64,000 nucleotides of DNA from Patiria pectinifera. Its lineage: Eukaryota; Echinodermata; Asteroidea; Valvatida; Asterinidae. The notes beneath the pieces are model-generated. The model had not been told where the DNA came from, did not search any database, and saw only the letters and a list, made by a program, of their open reading frames with translations. The stretch's first letter is position 1. Every line of letters begins with the position of its first letter. A program made the translations under genes and the position numbers. Of this stretch, positions 1 to 11,616 are shown in pieces. Location of the stretch: NCBI GenBank assembly GCA_029964075.1, contig CM057149.1, positions 38,584,900-38,648,899 on the forward strand. Direction: 5' to 3'.

Positions 1-160
1 GAGTGCACAAAATTCTGTTCAACTGATTCAAAATGGCTATTCATTGGGAGTCTTTTCATGCATCTAGTCTACACAATGGGCCGGATGTAGCCCATTCATT
101 GGCGTTATTGGGTAATCATATGCAACAGCGCACAAGTCACAGGCAGTGAGTCAGTCAGTC
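1..160 (+). repeat. Interspersed repeat, copy 1 (TCTTTTCATGCATCT family)
   Basis: It shares the core GTCTTTTCATGC..CT..TCTACACAATGG with 1826-1920 and with an inverted copy at 14339-14510. After the core comes a block with GTAATC and a GTCAGTCAGT tail. No coding potential. It lies where the last ORC5 intron would be. Confidence 0.6.
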
Positions 161-687
161 AGTCAGTGATATTTATAGGTGCAAAGATGACAATAGGCTG
201 GCCGTCTTCAGTACCAGCAAACACCAATTAATGTTGGCTAAACATACCTTGCAATAGATCGACAGGCTGGACGTCTTCAGTACCAGCAAACACCAATTAC
301 TGTTGGCTAAACATACCTTGCAATAGATCGAATGAACTCCAGTGACACAGTGCACTTGTATTTGGGTGTATCCAACTGGTCCTCGTGTCCTACTTGTGCT
401 AACAGTTGCAGGGTTACCAGTGAGGAAATCTGCAGGAGAACAAATTCACAGTGGGCCATTTTTTTTTACAAAACAAGTTATAACAAATTTCTATAAAATG
501 ATTGGATACATTGAGAGAAAAGGTGTGTTTACTAAAAACGGGGATAAAACTATACCTTGTAATGTCAGTCGAGAAAGGGGGATAAGCATGGCTGGTTAGT
601 CTTTGGTTGGTTGATAATTTGTTTAGAGTATGGTTGGTAGGACTTGGGATGTGCTGGATTGGTCAAAATGGGCAAGGTGAGTCGTGT

Positions 688-780
688 TGGGCTGGCGTAG
701 ACTTGGCTGGGCTGGGCTGGGCTGGGCTGGGCTGGCTTAGGTTGGGCTGGGTTGGGTTAGCTTAGGCTGGGCTGGGATGG
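688..780 (+). repeat. (GGCTG)n minisatellite
   Basis: A degenerate run of GGCTG pentamers. It lies about 37 bases beyond the last ORC5 exon seen in the window, in the intron that follows. Confidence 0.8.
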
Positions 781-816
781 GCTAGGGTTGACAAGAAGGG
801 TTCGGGGGAAACTTAC

Positions 817-3800
817 CTGTGAAAAGATATTGGCTGTTGGTGCCACCCTGGAGTCCACTATGCTGTAAAATATGGCCATCAGTCTGTCCAACGGGAATGC
901 TCTAGGTCCAAGGAGCTGATGGCTGGTCTGCAAAGAAAACACAACCAGAGAAATTAATCACCAATCCTCCAAGCATGATAACGTTATGATGCCTCATCCA
1001 CATAAAAGTCCTGTTTATGTTCCAAGGGAATGATGTACATGTAGTCTGCGTGCAAGTCAGACAGTTATTGGCTGGCATGTCAGTAATGTCAGGGCTTATT
1101 GCATTCTTGAAATCTCAGACGCTCTCAAGCAAATAAAATTACCGACAATGCTTGATCAGATGTTGTCAACACTCACTTCTTTCTTTCGATTCACAGCGCT
1201 CTTCTTGACCTTGCCGCTGTTCTTGGAGAAGAACCGGCGGTCGTAGCGGGCGGGGTTGTAAGAGGCCAGGTAGGCGGCAATCAGGAGGTACTTGGAGTAG
1301 AAGGGCAGCTCAATCTGGGTCCTAGATGATGAAGGCAGGATACTAGACTGGCCCGCCTGGCTGATCTCATCACGCTGGTACTTCTCCCATTGCTCACTGT
1401 CAGAAAAACAACTCAACTTTTAGAGAACTCAACTTTTTTTTCAGAATCCTTGCAAAACAAGCCTGAGGTTTTGGGTTAAATGAAACTTCTGCAAGTTATG
1501 CTTTTGCAGTGATGTACCTTGTAACCTCTCTGAGATACACCGTCTGCAATGCCTTCTTCAAGTGCGGCTCGATGTGCCTCCACAACTTGTGTGAGTCCTT
1601 CTCGGATGCTTCTCCTTTGGTGATTGGCTCAACGTACTTCTGGAAGTTGAGCTGTGCCTGTTGGAAGTCAATTCATTTGATACCTGAGAAATACATAGTT
1701 TTACGTTTTGTCCCATTGTAGAATGTCGGTTTTCACTCATTTTGCTCTGTTCAAAATCCATGAATGTGTTCCCCGTTATCCAGTGTAAAATACACCAGAC
1801 AAAGCATGCCTAGTCAAGCCGGTCCCAGAGTGCACAAAATTGAAGTCAGTTGATTCAGAGTGGCTAATCACTGGAAGTCTTTTCATGCCTCTGGTTTACA
1901 CAATGGGACGGATATTTAGCTAGTGGTGGGAGACATTCTGAGATTTCAAAATCCGGTTATTTTAATTGTTTTTAAACCGAATAATGATTTCACCGGAAGT
2001 TCCCTTCCAGCTCACAGTCATGCCAACAAAAAGTGACGAGTGAGGTGCCACATGCAATGCCCTCCCAATGACTGGGTATAGTTTGCAGGATTCAATGACC
2101 ACTGGGCCTTGACAAAAACACTCCAGAGCTGTAATGTGGATAAAACATGGATGGGAACTCTCTAATAAGTCCGATGGGCAGGCTATTCATATACCAAGAA
2201 CAGGCAAGAAGACCACTAGCAAGTGAATGCAGTTACAATCACAGATTATGGAGCAAATTGGGGGATGTTCCAGTTGTTTGGTTTTTTAGCCTGTATCCCC
2301 AAAAAACGAAGGTTTAATTATTTTTTTAAGGTTGGTTTCGACTAACCGGTTTCTAAAATTTAAACCAAATAGTGCAATTCAAACCAAATTTAACAAAATC
2401 CAGCTTTAAATAAGCCTCTGTACTGATGTCACACTTTGTTTACGTGTGTGCTTTCCTATGGTGCTCAGTGGACCGTGGGCCCCCACTGGCTCCATAGGAA
2501 AGTGCACATGTAAACAAAGTGTGACATCATCGGTACGGAGGCTTATCCCGTCTCTAGATTTAGCCCACTACGGGGTAATCCTATACGACAGCACTGCCCA
2601 GCTCACAAATGACAGTCAGTCAGAGAGATAGATACAAAGAGTATACCTGGCAGGCCCCCTGGGTCCAACAACAATTCTTAGCATTGCTCATCAGGGAAAT
2701 CTCGATAAAAGTGTTTTGTCTCAAAACAGACACTCACCAGGTGCCTGATCTCGTTGAGGTCTCGACACACCATGTAGAAAATACTCATGAGTAAGTTGAC
2801 GTAGGATGAGTAGAACTCAGCTGAGTAACCCTCGGGGCAGTCACTGGCAATAAGCTCTAATAACTCACCTGGAAATGACAAAGTGAGTAAGGAGGAAGAT
2901 GAGTCTTGTTATTATTTCTATGATTTATGATAACCGATGAAAAAATGTACTGTGTGACCACCATGTGCAGGACACTAGTTTCCACATGGTAAAAAACATA
3001 TTTTTTCAACTTCTTTGCACATTTGGTATATAGGGAAGTTGAACTCTACAGCTTGTCTGCGGCTGCATTCAAATCTCTTGTCTAGAGACAAAGGACCATG
3101 CTGAACATAGACTAGCTGTAGCTCTAAACACACATACGTTTGGACATGGCTGAACTCTTTGTATGGCTGTTGGGAGTGTTATTGTACGCGGAGTCCATTA
3201 CCTCCTCCCTTCAGTGTACTGTTTCAAATGAATACATTAATTTTATGACATTGCTAAGGCCAAAAAAAAGAATAGTTCTGCTTCCGGTTACCCGACCGAC
3301 CCTATTTTTAGGCTGCGACCCTAAAAATTTTATCGGCAATTCAAAAAAAAAAAAAAAATTGAATAAATAAAAATAAAATCTGTCTTTTCTGTCTTCACAA
3401 AATACCTCTCAAACAACCCTTTTGCATCCAAAAATGCTTGGATTTATTTGTTTTCTTACTTACATTCGCTTTTTTCAAAAGAAACCTCCGTCATTACAAA
3501 TTCGCTTCGCGATATAACTACTTCGCAATTCGATGTCACGCACGGTGACTATAATCACGTGGCGACGACTGGTTCCCGCCGCGCCGCCGCGCAGGGGCCA
3601 ATTTAGAAGACATAATGAAAATGCGGTAACCAGTCCATAGCTAGCTATGCGACCGATAGCACGCTTTCAGTACAGGCCACTGTCAACTGGTCGGATTCGA
3701 CATCGTAAAAATGCCAAGAAAACACCGATGGAAAGAGAACATTTTTGCAAGTTAATTTACAGAATTGATCTAGTTTGTCTGTGTATGTATTTTCTGTGTT

Positions 3801-6006
3801 CAAGAGTTCATTTTGAGATCGCACTACTCGTATTTGGAGTGATACATGCCGCGTGTTTCCCGAAATTGTTGACCGTTAAAAACAGGTCTGTCGGCCCATG
3901 GCGGGCCGCTCGCCACACATGCTCGCATCCAACACCTCGGAGTTTTGGCCAGCTCCCCGCGTCTTGACTAGCGTTGTGCATATGGTGCGAACGGCCTGAA
4001 TTTTCCATTATTTTTTGAAATTATCGAACGTAAATATATTGACAATAATTAAAGGTAGGTTTTACTCACTTTTTGTTGCCATTTCGTGTATAGCTTTTGT
4101 AGTGCAATAGAAATAGTTCAGGCTAAAACTTCGCATATAATTGAATACCCCATTCAATCTGCATAAAAAAAATTGGCAAAAAAAAAAAAATTCCGACCGA
4201 CCGACCCTATTTTTGAAAGGCATGTAATCGGAAGCAGAACTATATTTTTTTTTTGGCCTAAGCATACGCTTTCTGCTAACAGAGCCTCCTATTTCATGGA
4301 CACTGAAGCAGTAAGCACAGCAAACGGCTTAGCACGACAGGGATGTGCTAACATTTGCATGTGCATCTCCATGCACGTGCAGCCATTAGCACATGTACGT
4401 CGTTAAATAGTGCTTTAAGTTTCGCAGAGTTTTCTGCTATATAGTTGCACAGCCTTTTTGCTAACTGCAAAGCAGTGCTTTGAAAACTAGCCCCTGATAC
4501 TCACTCTTTGTGTAATCTGGAAAGTGGATGATGAAAGGCTCAAAGTGATTGGAGCCGAACCCAAAGAGGAACTTCTCCCAGACAATCTGGGTCAGAAGGA
4601 ACACGCAGACGTTGCATCCGGATAACTGAGACAGGTTTAGGAATGCTGGAAGAAGGTTGCCATCCATGTTACGAAGACGCTCGGCTTTGTCAAGTACCTG
4701 CGAGTGGAAACAGATTTAATGCATGCAAATTTATTCATGATTTAGCTCCACCTTTTTTCATTGTTCTTCCTCCTCATTACATGCTCCAGCTGTGCTCGTC
4801 ACATGCATGTGCATGAATGCTGAAATCTTTTGCATGTATGTCAGGCATTGATCATGGCTGTGATTGGTCAAGCTTCATGGGGCGGGGCTTAAATGGAACA
4901 GTCCATTTGGATTCCAAGCTCATAATGGACTGTTCCTGATTTGCCCCTAAGCCCCGCCCACCTATGGTTTGGGTACATATCTCATCACAGTGCTTGCGAC
5001 AGAGTTGATCAAGTCATCTTGGTCACCTGATCAAAAGTCGCTATCTGATTGGTCAATATGCACTGTTTTATCAACAGGTATAGGGTCCATTATGGAGAGA
5101 TTTGACAAGGCAAAATTTTGGACTGTAGCATTCGAAGGGATTCTTATTGCATTAATTCTTTTCTGACAAATATGAGATGGGTGGCTAGTGCGTAAAGCTC
5201 TTGCCTCTCACCACTGTGGCCCTGGATCGTTCCCGGCTATAGGACCATATGTGAGTAGAGTTGTGCGTTGGTTCTCTCCTGTGCCACAAGGGTTTTTCTC
5301 CAGGCCCTCCGAAAAAAATTAAAAACTTTCAATCTCAGGCTGTGCTCCGTGGTTTATATGGGTTGTATGGCTTGCTGCCAAAGGCGCCTTTACATGCCTG
5401 CGGATCTACCACGTTTTAGCTGCGTCCTTCGCAATTCAGCTTCTCAACTGCGAGTAAGCCTGATTAGCCTTTAAAAAATATTTTAAAAATATCAAATCCA
5501 GACTCACAATATAAACTGTCTGATTTTCAATCCCTCTCTCTTCAATGGTCTTTTTCAACAGTCTCACAAAAGTGTTCATGTTCTCGCAGCGATTTAGACT
5601 GCTGTAGTTGTTTTCAGGACAAGGCTTGTGATTGGCCACTTGGTCCAGAATGCTGTCCAATAGCTGCCTGGATGTCTGACACTCGATGCAGTTGACAAAC
5701 GCATGGGGAAGCGACGCGGCCTTGAGTAGGGTAGAAACGACCAGGGTTTTACCAGTAGCACCATGGCCGTATATGAACACTGAGGGACAAGTTGGCTGGG
5801 ATGGCTGTAAAATATTAAAGAAAAAGAAAAATGAAGAAATCATTAAAATCATTCTTGAAAGAGAAGTTGAGGTTAGATAGTTAAGTGGGTTTTTTTGTAC
5901 GTACCTCTCCCATAAGAGAATATAGCATTGCCATCTGTTTCTCCCGACATAAAATCCTGCTGGTGGCATCTTCTGTGTCTGAGGCAACAAGACTCACATC
6001 CTCCAT
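817..6006 (-). CDS. ORC5: ORC5, origin recognition complex subunit 5 (3' end beyond window)
   Basis: AAA+-type subunit of the nuclear origin recognition complex, which binds replication origins and loads MCM helicase. Coding exons in transcript order: 6006-5905, 5804-5508, 4697-4505, 2868-2738, 1657-1518, 1396-1177, 927-817. All have GT-AG borders and joining phases 0,0,1,0,2,0. They give about 398 residues; vertebrate ORC5 is about 435. The ATG at 6006 fits the family length and gives an MEDVSL start. Exon 2 has the Walker A motif GHGATGKT. Walker B (VYIVLDKAE) spans the exon 2/3 junction. Exon 6 has the typical [13 protein letters not shown] block and exon 7 the [13 protein letters not shown] block. 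The last exon, about 40-50 residues, was not found between 1 and 816 and probably lies to the left. The frame is open throughout, so the gene looks functional. Confidence 0.95.
1813..2625 (+). repeat. Interspersed repeat, copy 2, split by an insertion
   Basis: 1826-1920 matches the left part of the repeat at 1-130. 2560-2625 matches its right part (GGGTAATCCTATACGACAG..GCACTGCC, also seen inverted near 14390-14420). The roughly 640 bases between are an insertion, which itself contains the palindromic element at 2410-2546. It lies in an ORC5 intron. Confidence 0.55.
2410..2546. mobile_element. Palindromic MITE (foldback), ~137 bp
   Basis: The left arm AATAAGCCTCTGTACTGATG and what follows pairs almost completely with the right arm ending CGGTACGGAGGCTTAT. 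The arms are about 55 bases, with a short GC-rich loop around GGACCGTGGGCCCCC. Noncoding; nested in the split repeat at 1813-2625. Confidence 0.75.
3257..4259. mobile_element. ~1-kb inverted-repeat element, copy 1
   Basis: It begins AGGCCAAAAAAA with CTGCTTCCGGT and GACCGACCCTATTTTT. It ends with the inverse: CCGACCCTATTTTTGAAAGG, GGAAGCAGAAC and TTTTTTGGCCT. A second copy lies at 30105-31087. The interior contains open frames that I do not recognise, so it is probably non-autonomous. It sits in the ORC5 intron between exons 3 and 4. Confidence 0.75.
4879..4960. repeat. GC-rich hairpin
   Basis: GGGGCGGGGCTTAAATGGAACAGTCCAT is followed 18 bases later by its approximate inverse, ending GCCCCGCCCA. 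It could be a small foldback element or the paired ends of one. It lies in the ORC5 intron upstream of exon 3. Confidence 0.6.
5176..5465 (+). mobile_element. tRNA-derived SINE
   Basis: A tRNA-like head with a box A (GTGGCTAGTGCGTAAAGC) and a box B-like GGATCGTTCCC. It is followed by a body with GTTCTCTCCTGTGCCACAAG and TTTTCTCCAGGCCCTCCG, a layout typical of tRNA-SINEs of marine invertebrates. It lies in the ORC5 intron between exons 2 and 3. Confidence 0.6.
5508..5804 (-). CDS. ORC5: ORC5 exon 2, ATP-binding core
   Basis: A 99-codon, phase 0-0 exon that carries the nucleotide-binding core. It begins [20 protein letters not shown] and ends NQTVYI just before the GT donor. The P-loop lysine and threonine are intact. 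The next exon (4697-4505) supplies VLDKAERL, which completes the acidic Walker B strand. Confidence 0.95.
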
Positions 6007-6060
6007 CTTGAATTCTCTTTAATCGCCAGAAAAAGAAGAAAATTCAGAGTAGGCCTAGGA
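6007..6060 (-). promoter_or_regulatory. Short ORC5 5' flank
   Basis: Only 54 bases separate the ORC5 ATG from a MITE-like element that starts at 6061. Read on the minus strand it holds a pyrimidine run followed by AAAG, so it could be the end of a 5' UTR intron or plain leader. No TATA box is visible. The core promoter must therefore lie in, or upstream of, the inserted repeat. Confidence 0.3.
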
Positions 6061-6316
6061 TATGGGCTCCATGCACAAGTACCCCCTCAACGGTAAGAAA
6101 GGGAGAGTTGGGGGAGACCACTGGGAGAGACATTCGAATGCATCCTAGACGACGTCTGATGCTCATGCGAAGAAGCTATATGGCTATGTGCACTTGCAGA
6201 AAAAAATAAAGCTGTGCATACTCTGTGCCACCGCACACAAACCAGAACATTCACGCAGTTTGTCTCGCCCATAGGGCTCCTAAAAGTGGTAAAAAAGTGG
6301 CCGCACGGAGCCCATA
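6061..6316. mobile_element. ATGGGCTCC MITE, copy 1
   Basis: The ends are TATGGGCTCCATGCAC and GCACGGAGCCCATA, inverted. The interior has AGGGAGAGTTGGGGGAGAC and CTGATGCTCATGCGAAGA, shared with the region at 27932-28115. Related elements lie at 27324-27701, 42161-42419 and 58130-58465. Noncoding. It starts 55 bases upstream of the ORC5 start codon. Confidence 0.75.
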
Positions 6317-6383
6317 CCTAACCTAACTACATATGTGTCATTTAGCTTGAATAGTACACAGATAAGGTTTGAAAGAATGCTGA

Positions 6384-6586
6384 GAAAGAATGTTGCAACC
6401 TGACGCTACTGCGGCGGTCGTGTACAAAGTCTATGGAGAGTCGAGAATTTTTTTAAAGTATTTCCTACAAAAATTGGAAATATTTCTCAGTCCCAGATTC
6501 ATGTCTTATCGTCATTTTTGCAATGACTGACCTTCATTGAGATGTTATACGAACAAAAAAGCAGCGTCAGGTTGCAACATTCTTTC
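6384..6586. mobile_element. GTTGCAACCTGACGC MITE, copy 1
   Basis: Perfect inverted ends: AGAATGTTGCAACCTGACGC and GCGTCAGGTTGCAACATTCT, about 200 bases apart. The interior includes TTTCTCAGTCCCAGATTCATG and CAATGACTGACCTTCATTGAG, which identify the other copies nearby. Confidence 0.85.
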
Positions 6587-6588
6587 CA

Positions 6589-6998
6589 AATGCTGCAGCT
6601 GCATCCTGACACCACTTTTTTCATCATAATGTTATCTCGATGAATGAAGGTCAGTTATTGCAAAAATGTCGAAATGATGTTCATTCGTTCTTTATTATTT
6701 TTACCACATCTCAATTCATTATGTGACAAGGCATAAATACATACATGTAGTTTTGGATAGTATAAAGTTCGAGCTTGTTTTACAAAATATATGTATACAC
6801 TTGGATGCATTATTTTCTAATTAGAGATGGTGGAAGGGGATCCCCAAAAAGCAGAGCTTGTCGAGTAGAGATAGTGAATCGGGGACTGAGAAACATTTCC
6901 AATTTTGTTAGAAAATACTTTGAAATTCTTCTTGAATCTCAATAAACTTTGACCCACAACCAAAGAAGTGGCGTCTGGATACTAAATTCTTCCCAAAA
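6589..6998. mobile_element. GTTGCAACCTGACGC MITE, decayed copy split by an insertion
   Basis: It starts directly after copy 1. Family parts are visible in inverted order: GAAGGTCAGTTATTGCAAAA on the left, and GGGACTGAGAAACATTTCC with GAAGTGGCGTCTGGAT on the right. About 180 bases of unrelated AT-rich sequence sit between (roughly 6685-6860). The ends are degraded. Confidence 0.6.
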
Positions 6999-7433
6999 GA
7001 AACTGCGATTAAAAAACATTCCCAGTTTCTGAAAATTGCACAACTGTCCATAGATTTTGTACACAAACAATATCACTTTGGGGGCCTATCACTATGTGTA
7101 CGAATGTTTTGCCATACATGTACTGTATGGCAAATAAACGCCACTTAAAAGTAGCGTCTTGAAAGAAGATCCACAAAATACGACGATCAAATTCACGACC
7201 ACTGATTACCAAGCTGTCAATAATCGCTTAAAATTACATTCAATTTTAAAGCATGTTGCCGTGTTACTGTATAAAGCAAAAACGAACAAGATTAGCTTGT
7301 TTTCATACTCCGCGCGTGTTGAAATGTCATTGCACTTTTGCGGAAACTGCCGAGTCATGGATCGCTAGTTCTAAACCGATTGCGAAGAGTCACCCAATCA
7401 CGAATCAATGAAAACAGCTATGGTTCTTCCATA

Positions 7434-7469
7434 CTAGAGCTGTATAATACAGAACTATACAGCTCTATG
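7434..7469. repeat. Short palindrome
   Basis: AGAGCTGTATA pairs with TATACAGCTCT around an 11-base loop. It stands alone in an otherwise featureless stretch. No function can be assigned. Confidence 0.5.
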
Positions 7470-8460
7470 GGTTCTTCTCAGTTAAGCGCACAATAAAACC
7501 GCAAACCAATACTTTACTTTGACCATGGAGCTATAAACATGCTTTGACAAGGTCATAAAAAGGAAAGTCTGCTCCCCCATATATTACACAAAATAATATA
7601 GAAGTACTAAACTTTTCTTGTGCTAGGAATAAAAACACAATATTTCTTTGACCCTCTGGAAAAAAATATATATATATTTGGTGCTATTTTTGCAGATCCA
7701 ACGCACAAATAATCCCTATATCATCACAGGCTGCATACAATTTGAAATTTGCAAATACAAATTTTATGCTTTCCTCACCATTCAAAAAATAGTCGTTTTT
7801 TTGTTGCTTTAAAAAAAGCGGGTCGCATTTTATAATGTGATGCCGTTCTCAATAGGGCGAACTGTTTTAATTGGGCCTTTACTGAAATGCCGGCCGCCGC
7901 GCTTGTTCTTTGGATATCGATCGACCATGCACGTACCACACTGCTGACGGGTACGCGGTGCTGAGGAGTTTTGGGTCGGGGTAAAAAGATTGATTCCTTG
8001 ACAATGCCCATAAGAGCAAGGAGAGGTTCTGACTGAAAGGTAAGAAGCAAAAAAGGGAGGTTTAGGCTTTAAAGTTTATACAGGCAGCATTATGGTCTAG
8101 GGCTAGGCTACTGATTGATTTGTGAAAAACAACCAACGGTGTGCCTCTAGTTGTTTCCTGTGTTTTATATTTTGTGGGACTGGGAGTCTTAGTTAAAATC
8201 TTACACCACCCTACCTGATTACATGTCCATCATGCCCATTGAGCATTGTTTTCAGACTGTTCTTTAAATATGAAGTTCAGAATCCTGTGTTTTTCATTTG
8301 TGGCATTGATTGTGAACTTTGAGTTTGAAGGTCAAAATATTATTAAATGTGCAATAGGCCTATAACTTGTAACTTATTGACATCCCTACTTTTGTAATAT
8401 AATTATAAGCCCTTTCACAATTTCAACTGCACGTGTGCACAACAAGAGTTTATGAGGAAA

Positions 8461-8666
8461 TAATATTGTAACCTGACGCTACTTCAGCGGTTGTGTACAA
8501 CTACAAAGTCTATGGAGTCAAGACAATTTTCTAGCAAAAATGAATATGTTTCTCAGTCCCATATCATGTCTCATCATCTTTTTGTTGGAATTTAAATATT
8601 GACCTTCATTGAGATTATAGGGCCTATTATGAAGAAAAAGTAGCGTCAGGTTGCAAAATTCTTTCG
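8461..8666. mobile_element. GTTGCAACCTGACGC MITE, copy 3
   Basis: The ends TGTAACCTGACGCTACTTCAG and AGTAGCGTCAGGTTGCAAAA are inverted. The interior has GTGTACAACTACAAAGTCTATGG and TTTCTCAGTCCCATATCATG, in the same order as the element at 6384. Confidence 0.8.
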
Positions 8667-8760
8667 GTTTATGATTTTAACGAGAGATTAAAAAGTAGAT
8701 GATTGCACCCAAGTCAAACGTGGTAGGCCTATCCACAATTTGCAAGTTTTATCTGATCAA

Positions 8761-9090
8761 AACGTGGCTGGTTTTCAAGTTTACGGTTGATAAAGACCGG
8801 CTGGCTGGACTTGAAAAACATGAAGTAAAATTGTTGAACAAAGTTGTTGGAAATTCATAATTTTTGACTTGTTTTGACATTTGGACCGAAAAGTTTTGAT
8901 TTTTTTTTACTGAAAATGTATTTATGAATGGGAATAAATATGCTTGGCCGGGATGAATCTTGGCCTGTATTAAACAAGACCAGTTGGAGTCTGGATGCTG
9001 ATAGATAAGAGAGGGTCATTATCAGCCTCCGTCCAGACTCCAACCGGTCTTAAACATAGTGTTTAAAACCAGCCAAGCACACATTTATTT
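8761..9090. mobile_element. Element with TGCTTGGCCGG hairpin end, copy 1
   Basis: The left part GGTTGATAAAGACCGGCTGG and the hairpin end (AATAAATATGCTTGGCCGG paired with CCAGCCAAGCACACATTTATT) are shared with 45835-46440, 48283-48440 and 58680-59112. Noncoding and diverged. Confidence 0.6.
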
Positions 9091-10759
9091 ACTTATTAAT
9101 TATCCAGTATCCACAATAAAATAATTTCTAAAACTTCTGGAAACAGTTATTACTCAGTCAATACGTGGAGATTAATCCTAACATTCCTTCATGACCAATT
9201 AATTAATGTTACACTGTTGAACTTGACATGGACATGTGCATTATGTACATTGTAGTATTTAATAATAGTTTCATAATATGAAAACCTTAAATGTATCTCT
9301 CAATTGCGTGACCTTATGTATTTTTTTTTTTGGAAAATTTCAGGGGGGGGGGTAGGGAGAGTAGGCAAGGGAGAGTAGGCAAGGAGGTTTGATTTGTGAG
9401 GAGATATATCTGTAATTCAATACAGAGGCCTAAAAATCAAGACAGTTTTAAGGTGTTACTGCCAAATTTGCTGGGCGACAGTAAATTTTTTTACCCATCA
9501 TTCTTAACCCTACAGTTCATGCAAAAAATCCATACATGTATGTGAGCACAAACCGATTTCACAAGTCATAGAACCTGACTAAATTATTACATATTACTCC
9601 ATTTCTCAATTCCATACAGCAGCTGAATGGGTCAAACACCTTATGTGTGCAGTCCAAAAAACGGCAAATATAAGGCAAAATATAAAAAAAACATGTTAGC
9701 GTCCCCGCCTGCTTCCTTTTTGGAGGCCACCTTTTTTGGAGGCTGCTTTGTTTTATTTGTGTGGGGGGCAGGGTCGATGGTGTGTACTGTACTCACCAGT
9801 CTTTTGTATGATCTCACACGAGTTGTACAATGTACAATGTGCATCGTGTGTACCCCACCACTCTTATATGGTTGTGCATGAGTTTGCATTTTTTTTTATG
9901 GTTATGTACCAGTCTTCTCAAATCTGAGGCCGTACACTCCACATTCCATAAAGCTAAAGTTATGTGTGACCAGTCGTGTTTTGCAACAGACAGGTCTCGG
10001 TACATTTCTTATACATCACAAGCTGATTTACCCGATCATAGATCGGATAGGGCGTATTTGTGTTGGGGTTGAAAATTTCGGGAGTTAAATGTTAATGGGG
10101 GATTTAGTTGAGAAGACATGCAGTTATAGAAAAGCAATTTCTGTGGTGCGATCTGTGTTGCAATACATTGAAGGGTGTCACTTCGTGAAAACAAAAATTG
10201 ATTGTTTCGCAGCTTTTTCGGTTTCACGAACTAACACTCACCTTTTTTCTCCCATTTCTTGTTGATTAAATATACAAACGGGTGAAAAACTGCAGATTTA
10301 ATAAATTCAATACATCGAGTGTCCACAACGAGAAACCCAAATGAAAATACTATGCAGTTTCTACGAAAAGTGTTGTTTTAGAAGGTGTTCAACTTTAGAG
10401 GCCGTTTTCTCCGATTGCTAGTTTATACTGGTATGTACATGGGTGTCACTTCGTGGTGTCGCTGACCATGACATGTATAACTGTCTGTAAATTTTCCCGT
10501 TGGTCTGTTACATTGGCATTTTGTGAGGCATTCGCATTTGTGGGAAAACGATGTAGTTGAAAGACTTACCATAGTACACAGGCGAAGGCTGATTGTACAG
10601 TTTTGACAATAAATCATAATGCAATAAAATGTGAAGATGCCATTTGCAATGGAAATGTTGAGTGTTAACATAAAATTACAAAGTCTGAATCATGGAGGAA
10701 GGTCATAATTAAGTTACAGTATTGGACACTTCAACAAACGTAAACTTGAACTTCTTACA

Positions 10760-10935
10760 AATCGACGAAACGGATCGCCGGTCCATACGGAAAAATTAGG
10801 ACGACCCGAAGTGTCTGACCCGGCGGAAGACACCCTCCACATTTTTCCATGGACGTGGAGCGATTTTGGCGTCGCGGGAGACTGCGGTCTCGGATCCTTT
10901 CAGGAGCAAACATTTCTCGGAGGCCGAGTAAAACT
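10760..10935 (+). promoter_or_regulatory. CpG-richer patch, possible promoter/first exon of gene A
   Basis: It is clearly richer in CpG than the AT-rich spacer around it (CGACGAAACGGATCGCCGG, CCCGGCGGAAGAC, GGCGTCGCGGGAGACTGCGG). It is also open in at least one plus-strand frame. Gene A probably has a noncoding first exon, because a TTGCAG acceptor lies at 12371-12377 just before its ATG. That exon could lie here, but I found no convincing donor site, so the assignment is weak. Confidence 0.25.
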
Positions 10936-11616
10936 CTCTCTTATATATATAGATAAGATGCATAGTACATAGGCTGTACAACAGGATGCGCCATTATTTT
11001 GATAACATAATTAGTGCCCTCTGTAGTTACAGAAACTTTTTATTGCAACACCCTCGCTTGGATCCTTAACTTTCCTGCAATCACATTCTAGCATAGCTAG
11101 CTGCATTGATCAGGAACATTCCAACATGATCAGGAACATTCCAACATACCGTATTCTTGAATTCTAAAATAGATATACATATGCTACATATGCAGTGTGC
11201 ATGATAATTTGAAAACCTTTGAAAATGTTTGGGGCAGGATGACTTTGCATTTTTTCTGTGCAACATTAACAATACACGGATTTATATAACTTTAAAGGAT
11301 TCATTGCTTAAAAGATAAGTTATGTAACATCAGGAGTGGGAAGAGGTAGCATGGATAATAGCTCCATGCAGTCCGGATGTGTGCAAATATGAGACACAAA
11401 AGCATTCTTGTTTGTTTAAGAGAAAGCTGCATGTTTCACCATTGCTGCATACAAGTACAGCAAGGTCTGGCTGTCCATGGCAGCTCCATGGTCAGCCCAT
11501 GTGCCTGTATTAGACCATGTATTGTATTAGTAAAAGTTTAGCCCATCGTTTTCAGACTGTTCTTTTATTATATGGATACATGTATTTGCTCACACACTCT
11601 GCTGATGCATTCCTTG

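Larger units (their letters stand above)
6999..11616. other. Intergenic spacer between ORC5 and gene A
   Basis: Apart from the elements listed separately I see no gene here. A second CpG-richer patch lies at about 7850-7990 (GCCGGCCGCCGCGC). The rest is AT-rich with poly-T, poly-A and a poly-G run near 9343. Small open frames show no recognisable domain and no coding-like codon pattern. Confidence 0.5.

Noticed and set aside
1-816. Last ORC5 exon
   Set aside because: I looked on the minus strand for the conserved C-terminal block after the exon at 817-927 and found nothing convincing. The region holds repeats only.
1518-1526. Alternative donor of ORC5 exon 5 at 1526 (GAG|GTTACA)
   Set aside because: It would put a stop at the start of exon 6. 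The donor at 1518 (AAG|GTACAT) gives the conserved YLREVTSEQWEK junction.
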